A stretch of DNA of 64,000 nucleotides from Volvox africanus (GCA_030268105.1 BSDZ01000010.1:1526001-1590000), one strand, 5' to 3'; shown: positions 1 through 12,064, numbered from the stretch's first letter. Notes: generated by a model from the letters alone, not told the origin. Numbers and translations: made by a program.

Positions 1-655
1 AAGGGGAAGGGGAAGGGGAAGGGGAAGGGGAAGGGGAAGGGGAAGGGGAAGGGGAAGGGGAAGGGGAAGGGGAAGGGGAAGGGGAAGGGGAAGGGGAAGG
101 GGAAGGGGAAGGGGAAGGGGAAGGGGAAGGGGAAGGGGAAGGGGAAGGGGAAGGGGAAGGGGAAGGGGAAGGGGAAGGGGAAGGGGAAGGGGAAGGGGAA
201 GGGGAAGGGGAAGGGGAAGGGGAAGGGGAAGGGGAAGGGGAAGGGGAAGGGGAAGGGGAAGGGGAAGGGGAAGGGGAAGGGGAAGGGGAAGGGGAAGGGG
301 AAGGGGAAGGGGAAGGGGAAGGGGAAGGGGAAGGGGAAGGGGAAGGGGAAGGGGAAGGGGAAGGGGAAGGGGAAGGGGAAGGGGAAGGGGAAGGGGAAGG
401 GGAAGGGGAAGGGGAAGGGGAAGGGGAAGGGGAAGGGGAAGGGGAAGGGGAAGGGGAAGGGGAAGGGGAAGGGGAAGGGGAAGGGGAAGGGGAAGGGGAA
501 GGGGAAGGGGAAGGGGAAGGGGAAGGGGAAGGGGAAGGGGAAGGGGAAGGGGAAGGGGAAGGGGAAGGGGAAGGGGAAGGGGAAGGGGAAGGGGAAGGGG
601 AAGGGGAAGGGGAAGGGGAAGGGGAAGGGGAAGGGGAAGGGGAAGGGGAAGGGGA
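1..655. repeat. (AAGGGG)n hexanucleotide satellite
   Basis: About 109 uninterrupted copies of AAGGGG run from the window edge to 654, with no visible variant. One strand is all purine, so G-quadruplex or triplex structure is plausible. The array continues off the left edge, so its full size is unknown. It is not the algal telomere repeat (TTTAGGG or TTTTAGGG). The lack of any variant suggests either very recent expansion or an assembly-collapsed array. Confidence 0.97.
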
Positions 656-2088
656 CACGCAGCCCCTGCGAACACCCCACCCCTCAATTGTCGCCTCCCC
701 TTCTCTCCTATCTCATCGCTTCTTCCCCTCCAAAGTCACTGCACCTCATGGCCCAAGTTGCCAGCCATCCCTGCCGCAGCCTTATAATGCCCCTCCTCTG
801 TCTGAGTACCATCACTCACTGTTCCCATCACTCACATACACACACATGACCCACACATGACCCTTTTCCCACAGGTCAGGTGGCTATGGGTATATCGCTG
901 TAGGCATAAAGGAGTTGGTAGATATCGAGATGCCAATATGTTGTGACTGGTGTGTGTGTAGCTTAACTGTTTTGCCGTAGGCTCGTCTCAGCTCCTCACA
1001 CCTGTTGTGTCATGATAATCGTTAGGATGTCTAATCCTAACCTTAACTTATAATATGGTATTTGCGTTGAGCATAATACCGTAACTCTTGCCACCTAAAA
1101 TAGTGCGGAGCAATGTCAGACGCTGTAAAACGCAAATATACAAAGTCACACACACATGCCCAGGTGCTGCCCGGCATCTCCGGTTATATGATTGTCATTT
1201 GGGATTAATATTTGTAGTCTATATAGTGACGAAAGTGTGGTATCATGGGATGTCTGCGAAAGTGAAGTATCCGGGATGACCATGTCTATGGACAGCGACA
1301 TATCAATGGTATCAAGTCGTACATCACTTGTGTGCGCGTGTGGTTTTGCACGAGATATCAAAGGATGCAGTTATCATGCCATACTTCTGACTATGCCTGG
1401 CAATCACCATATTAGGTATTCAGGTTCGTCCTGTGGAGACTGGAGTGCGGCCTTCCTTTGTTTTACATTTTATATTGTTTTCTGCAAACACTAAGTTACA
1501 AACTAGAGCCCAACCAGGGAGATAATGAACAACGGTGGGACGGCGAGGGCAAGGCCGTGCCGAACTTCAATTATTCGCGGCAGTCAGGGTCAGTACTTGA
1601 CGGTCCCCGTGACCCCTTCGCGCTCTTTCAGCCCAGCTGTCAGGTTCGGTAGCATGACCTTTCGTCAGCGCCAGCCCCCATGGGCCTAAAACAAACACTC
1701 AATCACCCCCTCGGCCGCCACCGCTGAAATCCCACCTGAACGCGAGCTGTGCAGCCCAATGCGCGCCTGGGCCTCTTTGTTGGAAATCCCCTGGACCTTG
1801 GCCACGTACATTAGAACCACCGCATCTTCGTGTAAGCCACTGGCCGGTCGTAGAACACGGACGGTGTCCATTTGATTTCGGCCAGCCTAGACTGTCACTA
1901 CTGGTGCTGTGGCTACTACTGGTGCTACCGCAGGGACGCTATGGTGAAGGCCTGCCTCATCGCCGTTCCGGGTGGCTGCGTAATTGTTAACTCAGAGGCG
2001 GAAAGCCGCCGTTGGCAGGTAGGTGGGTGCGGGGAGAAAGAGCGGAGGATATTACACACTCTATTTGGATGTCTCGGCTTGCAGCTGA
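656..2088. other. Unassigned sequence left of the riboflavin kinase-like gene
   Basis: No protein family is recognisable here. Open frames are short and many begin only at TTG or GTG. It may contain the promoter and first exons of the adjacent riboflavin kinase-like gene, because the first recognisable exon does not begin with a start codon. A short CA-rich tract lies near 836-860. Confidence 0.4.
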
Positions 2089-4175
2089 CATGTCCTCACC
2101 CTAAGCCGCCTGACCGGACATCTTGACCTCGTCACCCGCCACCTTCGGCTTGTCCACCTGCACCACCTGCAGCCCAAGTACCCGCCCACCCGCGACACGC
2201 TAGCTGCGCTGGTGTCGGGCCTTCCGCTGAACATCCACAGTGAGCAGGAGGTTTCCAATGGCTACTCGGGCATCCTGCAGGTAAGCGATTGTGAGTCAGA
2301 GATGGTGGCCCCCTGTGGACTGGCACTGTTAATATAGGCCAAGATGTCAGCGTGCGTATCTAAAGTTGCTCAAATCCCGTAGGTCCTAGTTCCCTATTCA
2401 ATGCCATTATATTCATCCATGCCATTATAGCGCCCATAAACCACACTCATTATCCTTGTCACTCTCCACCCTGAACGCCAGGTGCCGCCCAACTACCGGC
2501 TGCGCGCGCCCTTGTGTCTGGGGGGTACCGTAGTGCGAGGCTTCGGCCGAGGCAGCCGCCAGATGGGTACCCCCACCGCAAATATCGACCCTGCGCCATT
2601 GAGGCGGACCCTGCCAGGCATGCCCGCCGGAGTTTACTTCGGGTACGAAGCCCATGACGGGCTGCTTGGAGAGTGTCTCGTGGAGAGTCGCGCGTAGGAC
2701 AAGGATCCCTGATATGGGAGCTTTGGAACTTGCCGAATGGGGTTGATGGAAAGGATAGTGGATTGTGTTGCTGTACTTTTATTATGTTTTATTTGGAACC
2801 GGTAAATTGAGGGACGTTGCTGGATGGCTTCCTTTGATGGCGTATGGTTTGAGGTTGTACATATGTACATTAACATGCATGTAAAGTGTGCATAAGCTAC
2901 TTTCAGCTCCTTTGACCAGTACCGCGGACGCTGGATCCGGGCCTACATGGAACCCTCTTGGGTCGGACCTCTGCGGACCCCCGCGCAGCTGGGCGAAGTT
3001 GGATGCGCCACTGGGCTGGCCGGCGGTGGACTCCCATGTTCGTAAAGTGAGTGGCTGCCGTGTTGGTGGCGGGTGTTGGAGATCTAGTTTTGGCCTGCAT
3101 GTTCCCAGAATTGCTCTTGAAACAGTGCAGGGTTTGAATTGTGGATCATATCAAGGCTGGACACGTTTCATATCGTTTCGTTACAAAGTATTTCACGTTA
3201 TAATTACATTAGGTTAGCTCAGCCTAACCAAAACAGTTGGGTGCGAGTTGATCGGTAGTGTGGTTGTAAGGTCAGGCAGCCGCCACGTCGCTTTTCCGGA
3301 TGCCCTGCCTTGGTAATTATTACCAGGTGGTCGAGCCGTTCGTTTCCCTTCGTAAATTGTTACTACGACTGCCATCACCTTTTGACGCCATGACCTCCAG
3401 GGAAGCCTCCCAGGGCGCAAACCCGTCATGAACAAAAGCTACAGCCCCGCGGTACAACTCAGCCTAGCCCCGTCTTGACACACCTACTCCCAGGACCACC
3501 TAGGCTTACGCATCCATGGCCCCTTTTCCGCCTTCTTGATTGCACATTCAATCCAGGCAGTCCTGAACGTCGGTTCGCGACCCACGGTCAACAGAGGAGA
3601 GGAGGCCCCTACGGTGGAGGTTCACATACTGCACGAGTTCCATGGGGGACAGGAGTTCTACGGCAGCCACCTTGAGGTACGGGGACAGGAAAGGCTGCGG
3701 GCCCCGTCGGCCAGATTTTAATGCACATGTATGAGGCAACTGCGACTCTGGCTCGGAGGGTGAGAAGTGTTGCCTTGTGAACGCTATATGCACCTCCCCA
3801 TCCCCGCACTTGATTAGTCGCACCTTCAATTCCTGCTGCGTTGGGGTAGCAACGTGGCAGCGAGACTACGCACCGTGTCCTGGCGCACTCCCCGTCCCTC
3901 TCCCTTTTGACCTCGCCGCTCTCCGTCGCTGCAGGTGTTGGTTATCGGCTTTCTGCGGGCCCGAGATCCGGTTCAATGGCTTGGAAGCCCTCACGGCGCG
4001 CATCCAAACCGACATCGCCATCACGAAGGTGCAGCTGGACAATCCGGAGCTCAAGGTGACCGCGGGAATACTGGAGGTGGTTGGGGAGCAGTTGGAGAAA
4101 GCGGAATCAAACTTTGATGCAATGTTGAAGAGCACGGCGTCGCGTGTGCAGATCGAGGCTACTGGAGCCCATTAA
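2089..4175 (+). CDS. Riboflavin kinase (flavokinase)-like gene, frameshifted in last exon
   Basis: Riboflavin kinase phosphorylates riboflavin to FMN using ATP. Five exons are readable. Exon a, about 2089-2280, has donor gtaagc. Exon b, from 2482, encodes VVRGFGRGSRQMGTPTANID, the nucleotide/flavin-binding signature with PTAN, then GVYFGYE; its 3' end near 2641-2660 is uncertain. Exon c, about 2907/2920-3046, ends VRK before gtgagt. Exon d, 3557-3676, encodes VLNVGSRPTVN and TVEVHILHEF. Exon e, from 3934, encodes VLVIGFLR and then, one frame over, PEIRFNGLEALTARIQTD and a stop at 4173-4175. Junctions a/b, c/d and d/e are all phase 0, which supports the model. The family motif GFLRPE is split because CGGGCCCGAG near 3957-3966 carries one base too many. 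That could be a real null mutation or a sequencing error. The start codon is not identified, and an N-terminal HAD domain, as in plant FMN hydrolase fusions, was not seen. Confidence 0.68.
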
Positions 4176-4397
4176 ATTTATGCGAAGTTGGCCTTCATGG
4201 TGCAGGGCGCCCTGAATGACGTCAAGGGGCATTTGCGCAGCTATGGGCACGTATGTCAGGTGTCAACGCCAGAGTTGTCGTATTTGCCTTGACACCATTA
4301 TTATCTACCAGGACTTTAATATGTTCTTTCCTTGCAGTAAATGAATCGAAACTTTTAAGTGCTGCATGGATGGCGCACCTCCGCGCGCGATTCCCTC

Positions 4398-5623
4398 ATT
4401 TGCTCATCCTCATTCGCGGGCTGCTGAATAATGGGAGTCCATGAAACTACGGATGGAGCACTCGCTCTAGCTACACGACTCTACATGCCACTGATGATCG
4501 TGATACTGTTAACCTCGCTCGTGCATAGCGTCAAGGTACACTTTCCGGCCAGAAAGCCTGATTGTTCTTCGAAGACCCTTGTTATGTGACCTCCAATGCG
4601 TAGGAAGAAAGTGCGTGGGCATTGTTACGCAGCTTACTTGCGAGTGTAATTTCATTCTGTGAGTATATAATCCTGCATTACGGCACATACGCACACAAAG
4701 TGACCATACATGAGTCCCGGCAGCCCGCCACAACGATTATCAAGGAGCGCATGCATGCCGTAAGTATGTAATATAGCACGTTATGCGCGTGTATATGTTA
4801 TCTTCTCCCTAAAAGTAAATATAAGCACACCTATCCTGAGTACACAGCGATAATCATCCTTTGCCTATGTCCACTGCTGGACCCTTCGACTTCGGTACGG
4901 ACAGACCAGGGTGTTGTAGTGTGTAAGGCCACTTCACATATGTAATCGCAAAGCTTAGCATCGTGCTCCACGCAGGAAGGGATAGGACGGACGCGATTCT
5001 TGCTGTCAACAGTCTCGCGCCGCTAAGGGAATGCATGAGCAAGCCTACATACGTAAATGGTCGTAATCCAGCCAGCTCTGACGTCTCCGATTCTTCCGAA
5101 ACCTGGAAGTTCATTGCATTGAAACCATTTTCCACTGCATTCCTGCAAATCCGTGATTACATTGATGGATCTTCTATGCCGGGAGCTGTTTACATTACGG
5201 GCGTTTTCGTTACAGCCCGAACCGAAGAGTGTACGTTGCCGGGCGGAAGCTACGGGGAATGCAATGTACTCACACAAACCAGTTCAAATTGCAATGCGAT
5301 ATCATTTCAAAGCCAACTTTTTACCGGTTTATAGCACCACGCAATAATAAGTCAGCGAGCCATATACAACAAGCTGGAGGGACATTTTTTCCTACATTGC
5401 GGTACGTACCTTGCAAATCGAGTTATCCATCACGAGGTTGCCGTAGGCCAATATAATACAGAACATCAAATTAAAGGGCTTACATCGTTTTTTCGGCAAC
5501 AGTTGCGTTTCTACGCACAGCCTGTCACCAGAGGTCCACTGGCTGAAAGCCGTGCGTGGCGCCACGACGACAGGGAATAATTAAAGCTTATTTAGGCCTG
5601 AAGGAGCTGTCCTTCTCATCATC
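4398..5623. promoter_or_regulatory. 5' flank of gene A (promoter region)
   Basis: This non-coding flank is repeated with a few per cent change before genes B, D and F. It has no recognisable coding exon. The only short open frames are broken by stops in some copies, for example a TGA in unit 1 where unit 3 has TTA. It must contain the promoter of the signal-peptide exon at 5624, but no convincing TATA box could be assigned. AT-rich matter lies at 5450-5480. Confidence 0.4.
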
Positions 5624-8600
5624 ATGAGCATCAGGGCTATCTGCTTACTGCTGGCACTTGCAGTTCTTTCGTCCGCAGGGTTGGTCGACATTGGTAGGTG
5701 GAGTAGTCCTTGATAACCTGCTGCGTGGAGACGACCAGTACCGCCTGCTGTCGTCCATACACCTTTCGGAAGCTCGTTTTGCTCGTAGCTAGCAGCGATG
5801 CAAGCAACGCGACTAGGTCACACGCACTTGGATGGCGGATGACGGACTTGTTTGCACGTGATTGCGAAAGGGCCTACGTCCCCTTATCTTGAGAGGCGTA
5901 CGCGCACGGGCTGGGAAGTACACCTTTCTTCTCATCAAGACAACTTATAAGACAGCTTGTATGTCGCCCCTCTGTCCATCCCCCATACATGCCTTTACTG
6001 GTGCAGTTGGAGGTCAAGACACACCTACCAAGGCACCGGGGAAGCCTTTAAGGAGCCCTCCACCTCCACCGGACCGGAATGCAACCAATGTTACCTTCAT
6101 GGGGGAGATCAAGTACGTGGATACCCATGATGGACACCAAAGTTACACATTCTATGACGCTGAGGGAAACGTGACACCTTTCGCACGCGACTTGGTACTA
6201 CCCGACGTTGATAACAAAACAGTTCCCATCTCAACAGGCGACGTCCTTCAACTGGTAAGCTGGACTTGCGGCCGAGTGGCCTACCTATCCTGCATGAGCA
6301 TCGCTCTACAGTAGTTGTGCTGCCCTGTTCTGCTGTATATGGTGTGCTCTTCTAACTTGCCATGTGCCGTAGCCTTAGGATACACGGCGACACAAGGAAA
6401 ATATGAAATACATATTGCTAAGAGAACTTACACATTATCTTGAGTGGCCTTTTCACCAGCGGTTATAATAAGATACTGTCAAAAAAGTCGATGCACAGTT
6501 TGAATAATCAACACATTTACCGCAAATGCCGCGCTTCCCAAATGGTTAAGAATTACCTCGCCACTGCTGAAATGGCATAAAAAAACGTTGTATGCATGGC
6601 TTTCCTTAATCCAGTCACCAAGGATCGAAAAGATATCTTTGGCCTGGAATTCCACGAGCGAGCCAGTTGTCTTCCTCCTGCCCCCAACCGTCGTCCCTTG
6701 CTTGGTAACCTTCTCCACCCCTCGCAACCATGCTGCAGGAATGCGTTGTTGGGCGGGTCTGCAGCTCATGCCCTTCTGGTGAAAACGCGACCTGTATTTG
6801 CCGTTCGGAAGAACAAATACAGGGTTGTTTAAGTACCAACCAGGCCACCGTTTCCCAAGTCGTGCCAGCCTGGCAAGTAGCTGAAATGAACCCCAACAAC
6901 CCCAATGAAGGCACGGCTATTAACAAAAATTATAGACTGCTCGTCCTGATCCTAGACTACACTGCATGCGGGTTTGCGCCAAGCTTGGACGTCAACACAG
7001 TTACCCGGCTGTACATGGGTCCCAACGGTGACGGCAATGGGGGCGTTGCTGAAAAGTTCAAACAGTGCTCGTATGGCAAGTTCAACATAAGCTACTTTCA
7101 AGCAGCAGTTATCAAGCCGGCTTGCTCCACCGCCGTCACCAGCGGATGCAGCTGGTGGGCTATTTCCTCGGCAGCCGACGCGGCTGCTAAGGCGCAACTG
7201 GGCCTTCCGTTCTTTTCTAACTTCACGTACTACACTTACGTGGTGCCACCAGGGCTGCAAAGTGTCTGTCCCTGGGCAGGTCTGGCCCTGTTGCCCGGGA
7301 AACAAACGTGGCTGCAGTCCACGGGCTACGGTGTGCTCCGGTGGGCAACCGTGATGCAGGAGACGATTCACAACTTCGGTAAGCTGTGTGTGGATGGGGT
7401 TCGATGCTGGTGTTGTCGAGTGCGTGCAAGACTGGGGCGCAGGATCCTCATTCGAGTGCATTATTAGTTGATGTGCGTGGGACATATGCATCTATATCTA
7501 TATCTATATCTATATAGATATATACACATGTGAAACTTGTTGCGCTAGCACAAGTAGATGGCACAGAGTGTCAAATCCCGTGCGTCCAGAGCGACCGTCG
7601 AACGAACTCCAACGTCCCGCTGCGGATTCAATCTGTTTGAGGACCAAAGGCAACAATGCCCTCACAGCTGTCCGCACTAACGGCAACTGCCTAACCGTTA
7701 TGTCACAGGTCCCATATATATATAAACCCTATATCTTTACATACATCTTGGACACTACCCGTAGGTACCCCAGGATACCACATGTGTGTGTGTGTTCTGT
7801 GCATTTTGTCTGCCCATCTCTTTTGCATATCTGCTGCTGAGTAAGCTAGCTAGTTGCTTAACGTAACCCTTTGCTGCACCCGCCGTACGTGAGAAGGTCA
7901 CCAAGCAGAATTTATGCGTCGTACGTTTTCGGTGACATGTATGTTAGTGTACAGGCCTGTACGCCCTTTTGGGGACTTTCAAATCCATATCTATGATTCA
8001 TCGATATCGACAGCCGCAAATGCAATCTGCTGTTTGCCATCCAAGATCTTTCCAGTTATTTCTACCTAAGGTTCACAAGCACATGCGCGTATAAAGGAAG
8101 TTGCTGTTCAATAGATTACTCGCAGTCCACCGCTCGCTCGCTGCTGATGGTGTTGCTGCTGAAAGTCATGTCAATTCTTGTAAATGCTCAATTCGGTTCT
8201 GAAGCCTTATTTCGTACTCTTGCCTTTGCTGCCCGCCTGCTGCGACTTCTCATGCTCGTATGGGTGTGATACCGCTGCCGCAGGCCTGTGGCATTCCTGG
8301 AAAAATGGTTGGGAGTACGAGGACTATTCCACAGCCATGGGTCGTGGTGACTCCTGCCCCAATGCCGCCGAGCTCTCACGCCTGGGATGGGCCACTGCAG
8401 CCGCGCAGGGCGGTGAAATCAACACCGGGATATTGACGGCACCTGGCGCATACGTGACCTGGACCCTGCCTGCCACCTACATCACGGGTGACAATAACTA
8501 TTTGCGTGTGATTCCAAACTGGTTGCCCACGTACGGCAACAACTCACTTGCGAAGCACCTGTACATTGCGCTGCGAGTTCCGAAGGCCGGTGATGCTGGG

Positions 8601-9911
8601 ATGGGCAGCACGTACAGCAACCGGGTCCACGTCCACGAGGTCAACGCGACTATGGTAAGAAGAAGCATACCATTGCCAGCTGGGGCGTGGGACGGAAACA
8701 GGGAAGTTTCGCTTGTCGTTTCGTACGGTACTCACGTTTGTGCCATTATTGCTAGAGATCGTTTATATCTAATGATTGTATTAGAATCGTGTCATGCATA
8801 CTCGTTACCGACGAAAACAAAGTCATTGTGCTTGTTTAAGAATCTGAGCTGGGGTGTCCCGCCACGACGTGTTTTTTTATACATTTCCAGAGTCATTGTA
8901 GTTTGTACTTCGGAGATGTTCGGAGATGTTGGTGACATGACGATCATGCATGTTCATCACACCTGTATCGTGCATGCATGTTTGCCCGCTATCTCACGTA
9001 TTCTACATGTTGGTGCTGACGAGCTTCTTGGCGTGTGCTTGGTGTATCACATATCATATCGTGTTTGTGTGTGCCATACTGATGCGGCGGTAACATGGAC
9101 ATACGAATGTGAGGTCGTACGTGCGATTACCATTTATATGTGTATGCCCTTGCGTGTGGTATCTGGATATATGTGAGGGGGAGATGGAGCAACACAAGTA
9201 CGCAGCTAGGGCTGTCTGAATTACACGTTTTCCTTTCTTGACGTGATTCCGGTAATATTTGTCAAGCTTCATCTTATTCCTGATGCTTTTGATTTAGTAC
9301 GATATTCAAGCAGAGCACGTTAATGTATACTATTACACGCTGGGATCGGGCACCTCAATACATACAGCGATAAAGGGGGGGGGGCTTTCATCGTTCAACG
9401 CACATGCGCCATCTTACCTTGGATCCTGCTGCCCTCATTCACCCCGGCCCCACAGGACAATGGTTACCCAGGGTCGTATACATTCACTGACCGTAAAATT
9501 CAAATCATCAACATGATCCCACAAAATACCAGACAAGTGATTTCGGGGTACAACATGGTGGTCTTCACAGGCGAGTTGACGTCTAACGACACCATCCAGG
9601 TGTCCCTCTGCCGCTTTGATGGCTCCGACGACAGCCAGTGCTCACCGCCGAGCCCACCACCGGCACCCCCGCCACCTTTGAAGCCGAGGCCCCCGCCGCC
9701 TTCTCCACAGCCGCTGAAGCCGCCGCCTCCATCCCCCAAGCTACTGCCGTCCCCCAAGCTACTGCCGTCCCCCAAGCCAGTGCCGTCCCCCAAGCCAGTG
9801 CCGTCCCCCAAGCCAGTGCCGGCCCCCAAGCCGCCGCCCCCCAAGCCAGTGCCGTCCTCCAAGCCGCCGCCCCCCAAGTCGCCGCCCCCGAGCGCCAAAA
9901 CAACCCTTTAG
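5624..9911 (+). CDS. VMP/gametolysin-like M11 metalloproteinase, copy A
   Basis: A predicted secreted, extracellular-matrix metalloproteinase. Exons are 5624-5693, 6007-6254, 6739-7378, 8284-8654 and 9456-9911, all with GT-AG introns and matching phases (1,0,1,0), giving about 594 residues. Residues 1-19 are a signal peptide. A SPPPPP linker follows, then a Cys-bearing propeptide region. The protease domain holds QETIHNFGLWH at about 313-323 (split across exons 3 and 4) and the Met-turn STAMG. The Pro tail runs from about 506 to the end and consists of KLLPS/KPVPS units rather than the SPQPPPP heptads of the other copies. Gln replaces the first His of the classical HExxH. Volvox VMP1 is known for this variant and for a Hyp-rich C-terminus. 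The likely role is remodelling of cell-wall glycoproteins. The substrate cannot be read from sequence, and the start of exon 3 could alternatively be a few codons downstream. Confidence 0.9.
7496..7525. repeat. TATATC microsatellite in intron 3 of gene A
   Basis: Short TATATC/TATAGA tract in intron 3. At the homologous place genes B, D and F carry a CA/TG dinucleotide tract, so this is a fast-changing intronic microsatellite site. Confidence 0.75.
8090..8096 (+). promoter_or_regulatory. TATA-like box inside intron 3 (gene A)
   Basis: TATAAAG lies 88 bases upstream of an ATG (8184). That ATG opens a hydrophobic leader reading in frame through the exon 4 acceptor. The arrangement recurs in every copy (C: 19452-19458). 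It could be an internal promoter giving an N-terminally truncated product. There is no transcript evidence. Confidence 0.3.
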
Positions 9912-12064
9912 AACTTATCGACGACACAAGTACTCTAACTCAAAGGTTTGTTGCTTGACTTGCCTCCATTCGTCATTAGAGCTATTTCATTCATAACAGA
10001 TGACAATACGTTAGCTACGAAACACCTATAGGTGTTGTATATAGGTGTTACACTGTGGGCGACTTGGCCCCACGGCGCGGGGGGAACACACGGCTTCGTG
10101 TATTAGTCTGTCCTGCACTTCTCCCCTCGCTCGAGCGAGCAAGGGCGCATAAATCTCACGAGCCTCTAGCCTGGCTACCTATAGGTGTTTCTTACATAAG
10201 TGTCGTCACTCGTCAGTGCTAATCTGGGAACAGCGGTTGTGAGTGCCATATAAAGCAGGTTCTCAGTTATGCAGAATAAGTGCGTTGCCACAACGATGTG
10301 TCTTTGGAAATTCCAGATTCATTCCAGCATTGCGCCGCGCATTGGGCTCTGCTGTGTCATCCATCGGCTTCAGGTGGTCGCGCCTTACCAGTATCTAGGA
10401 CTCGTTATTCAACCATTTCCCTGCTTGTGGGAAAAGGGATTTCCATCTGCTGCAGATTGTGGGGCATTGAGGGGCATCCACCATGGCCGTATGTACGTAT
10501 AGGGAAAGGCTGAAAGGAGGCTGAAGGGCCGACCCCGCACCGCCAGCATCAGCTGAAATATGCTCGACCAGGTTCCATACCAACACGGGACTTCTACGAG
10601 CCCGTTCTAATTTGGAGGCTTATCTTTGTTGAGTGGGAAACCCTGACTTGACGACATCATGACCTGACCGACCATTCAGGCAGGTTGGCCAATTAATGAT
10701 CGATGGGGGCCTTGATTGCAAATGAGCTTTGGACGTGTATGATGCGGCCTCACTCACAAGTGAGCTCGACCGGAAATCTCTGTTGTCGGCACGAGGATTG
10801 AGAGGCCGGCATGTTCCAGTTGGTCGCCGTTTGTTGCTTCGTTCCCTGCTGCACCCTTGCTTAGTGCAGTGAGCTTACGGCGTGCGATTGTAATGCAGCA
10901 GGAAAATTTCAACTGTCTGGTAGTACAAGGGGTGGGTAGGGAGTATATTTCCTGAACATATCGTGAGAAGGATTTTTGGGACCCTCCAAACCGACCGACC
11001 GACCCTGAGGTTCGGTTCTGGAGCCTAAATCTGCCATACATTCCCATGATGGAAGCCATAATTACACTGTAACAGACTCAATATTGTATCTATCATTGTC
11101 TATATTTCATAACATTCTTAAAGACATTCCATTTTAAACATACAAAGTATCTGAAAGGTGCTTACCGTACATTAGTGGGACATATTACATCCCGTACATT
11201 AATACATACGAATGGTTCATAGTTACGGCTATGGCCGTAATATCCTGTACACGGATGTCCGTATACGGCCAGATGGCCATTGATAATCATCTCGAGGAAT
11301 CCTCTATTGTTGGAGCTTATCTGAAAGTACAACTCTCCTACAATCAGCGCCTTGTCGCACTACAAGCGACTGTTATCCCCAAGAGAAGACCTTACACATT
11401 GTAAATCTTTTTCAGACGGATAAGAAAATAGTTATATTCTAATCGCATAACAATTATGACATGTGTGAGGAACTTTGTTTAATTACCTTGCAAATTCGCT
11501 TTCTTGGCAAAATAACGGAAGCACATTAAACCATTCCAAAGCAATAAGATCCTCCACTAGCTCCATTTTACGGCGTAGGAATCTCTTGGGCTGCCCGAGT
11601 GCGAGTTGGAAAATACCTACGCTAGGAATGGCCATACTGGACGTTAGTTGTTGCTCTCGGGACAAAAAAACATTGCCATTTCTGTTACAATTGCACTGTG
11701 CTAATAAAGGCCTAGGTCAAGAACCGAAGGCCTGACGAACCAAGGAAAGAAACCAGCAACACTACGGGCGACGCGGCAAGGGATGGGCGGGCGGGCGCGT
11801 GCTGAACAACAAAAACAAGATACTTGGAACGACTACGCACGCGAATAATACAGCCCTGACGCCACGGGCTGAGGTAAGGCCCTTAGTTTAAACGCCTTAC
11901 CTAGGCCTTACGCCTAACTAACCCGGCTTCCTAACGCAAGCCCGCATTAGTTGTTGCTCTCGGGACAAGAAGCCAACGAAAAGATACCAGCGCTTAACGG
12001 TTAAAGTACTGAACTCCAAACGGCGCAACCCGGCCAACGGCTAGAGGGCCAAAGAAAGCTAACG
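9912..12064. other. 3' flank of gene A and unit end
   Basis: Non-coding by inspection. It probably contains the 3' UTR: the volvocine poly(A) signal TGTAA occurs at 10889-10893, about 1 kb after the stop, and again near 11069. A 101-codon antisense open frame (10754-11059) is conserved in all copies but matches no known family. The last 720 bases (11342-12064) are found only at the ends of units 1-3. They hold two copies of a 22-bp sequence containing GTTGTTGCTCTCGGGACAA, at 11644-11665 and 11947-11968. Confidence 0.5.

Larger units (their letters stand above)
4398..12064. repeat. Metalloproteinase array, unit 1 (7.67 kb)
   Basis: This is the first unit of a tandem array. Homology to later units starts at the ATTTGCTCATCC motif (4398, again at 12065, 23515 and 34962). 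It carries gene A and is the most diverged unit. Protein differences from B/D/F are concentrated in exons 1-3 and in the Pro tail, while introns 3-4 and exon 4 are almost the same. It lacks the extra exon 4-5 duplication found in units 2 and 3, so it probably has the ancestral unit layout. Confidence 0.9.

Noticed and set aside
1..655. Chromosome-end telomere
   Set aside because: The unit is AAGGGG, not TTTAGGG or TTTTAGGG, and a telomere at the left end should show the C-rich strand here.
1686..1871. Antisense 61-codon ORF left of the riboflavin kinase-like gene
   Set aside because: Short, with no family match and no neighbouring exons on that strand.
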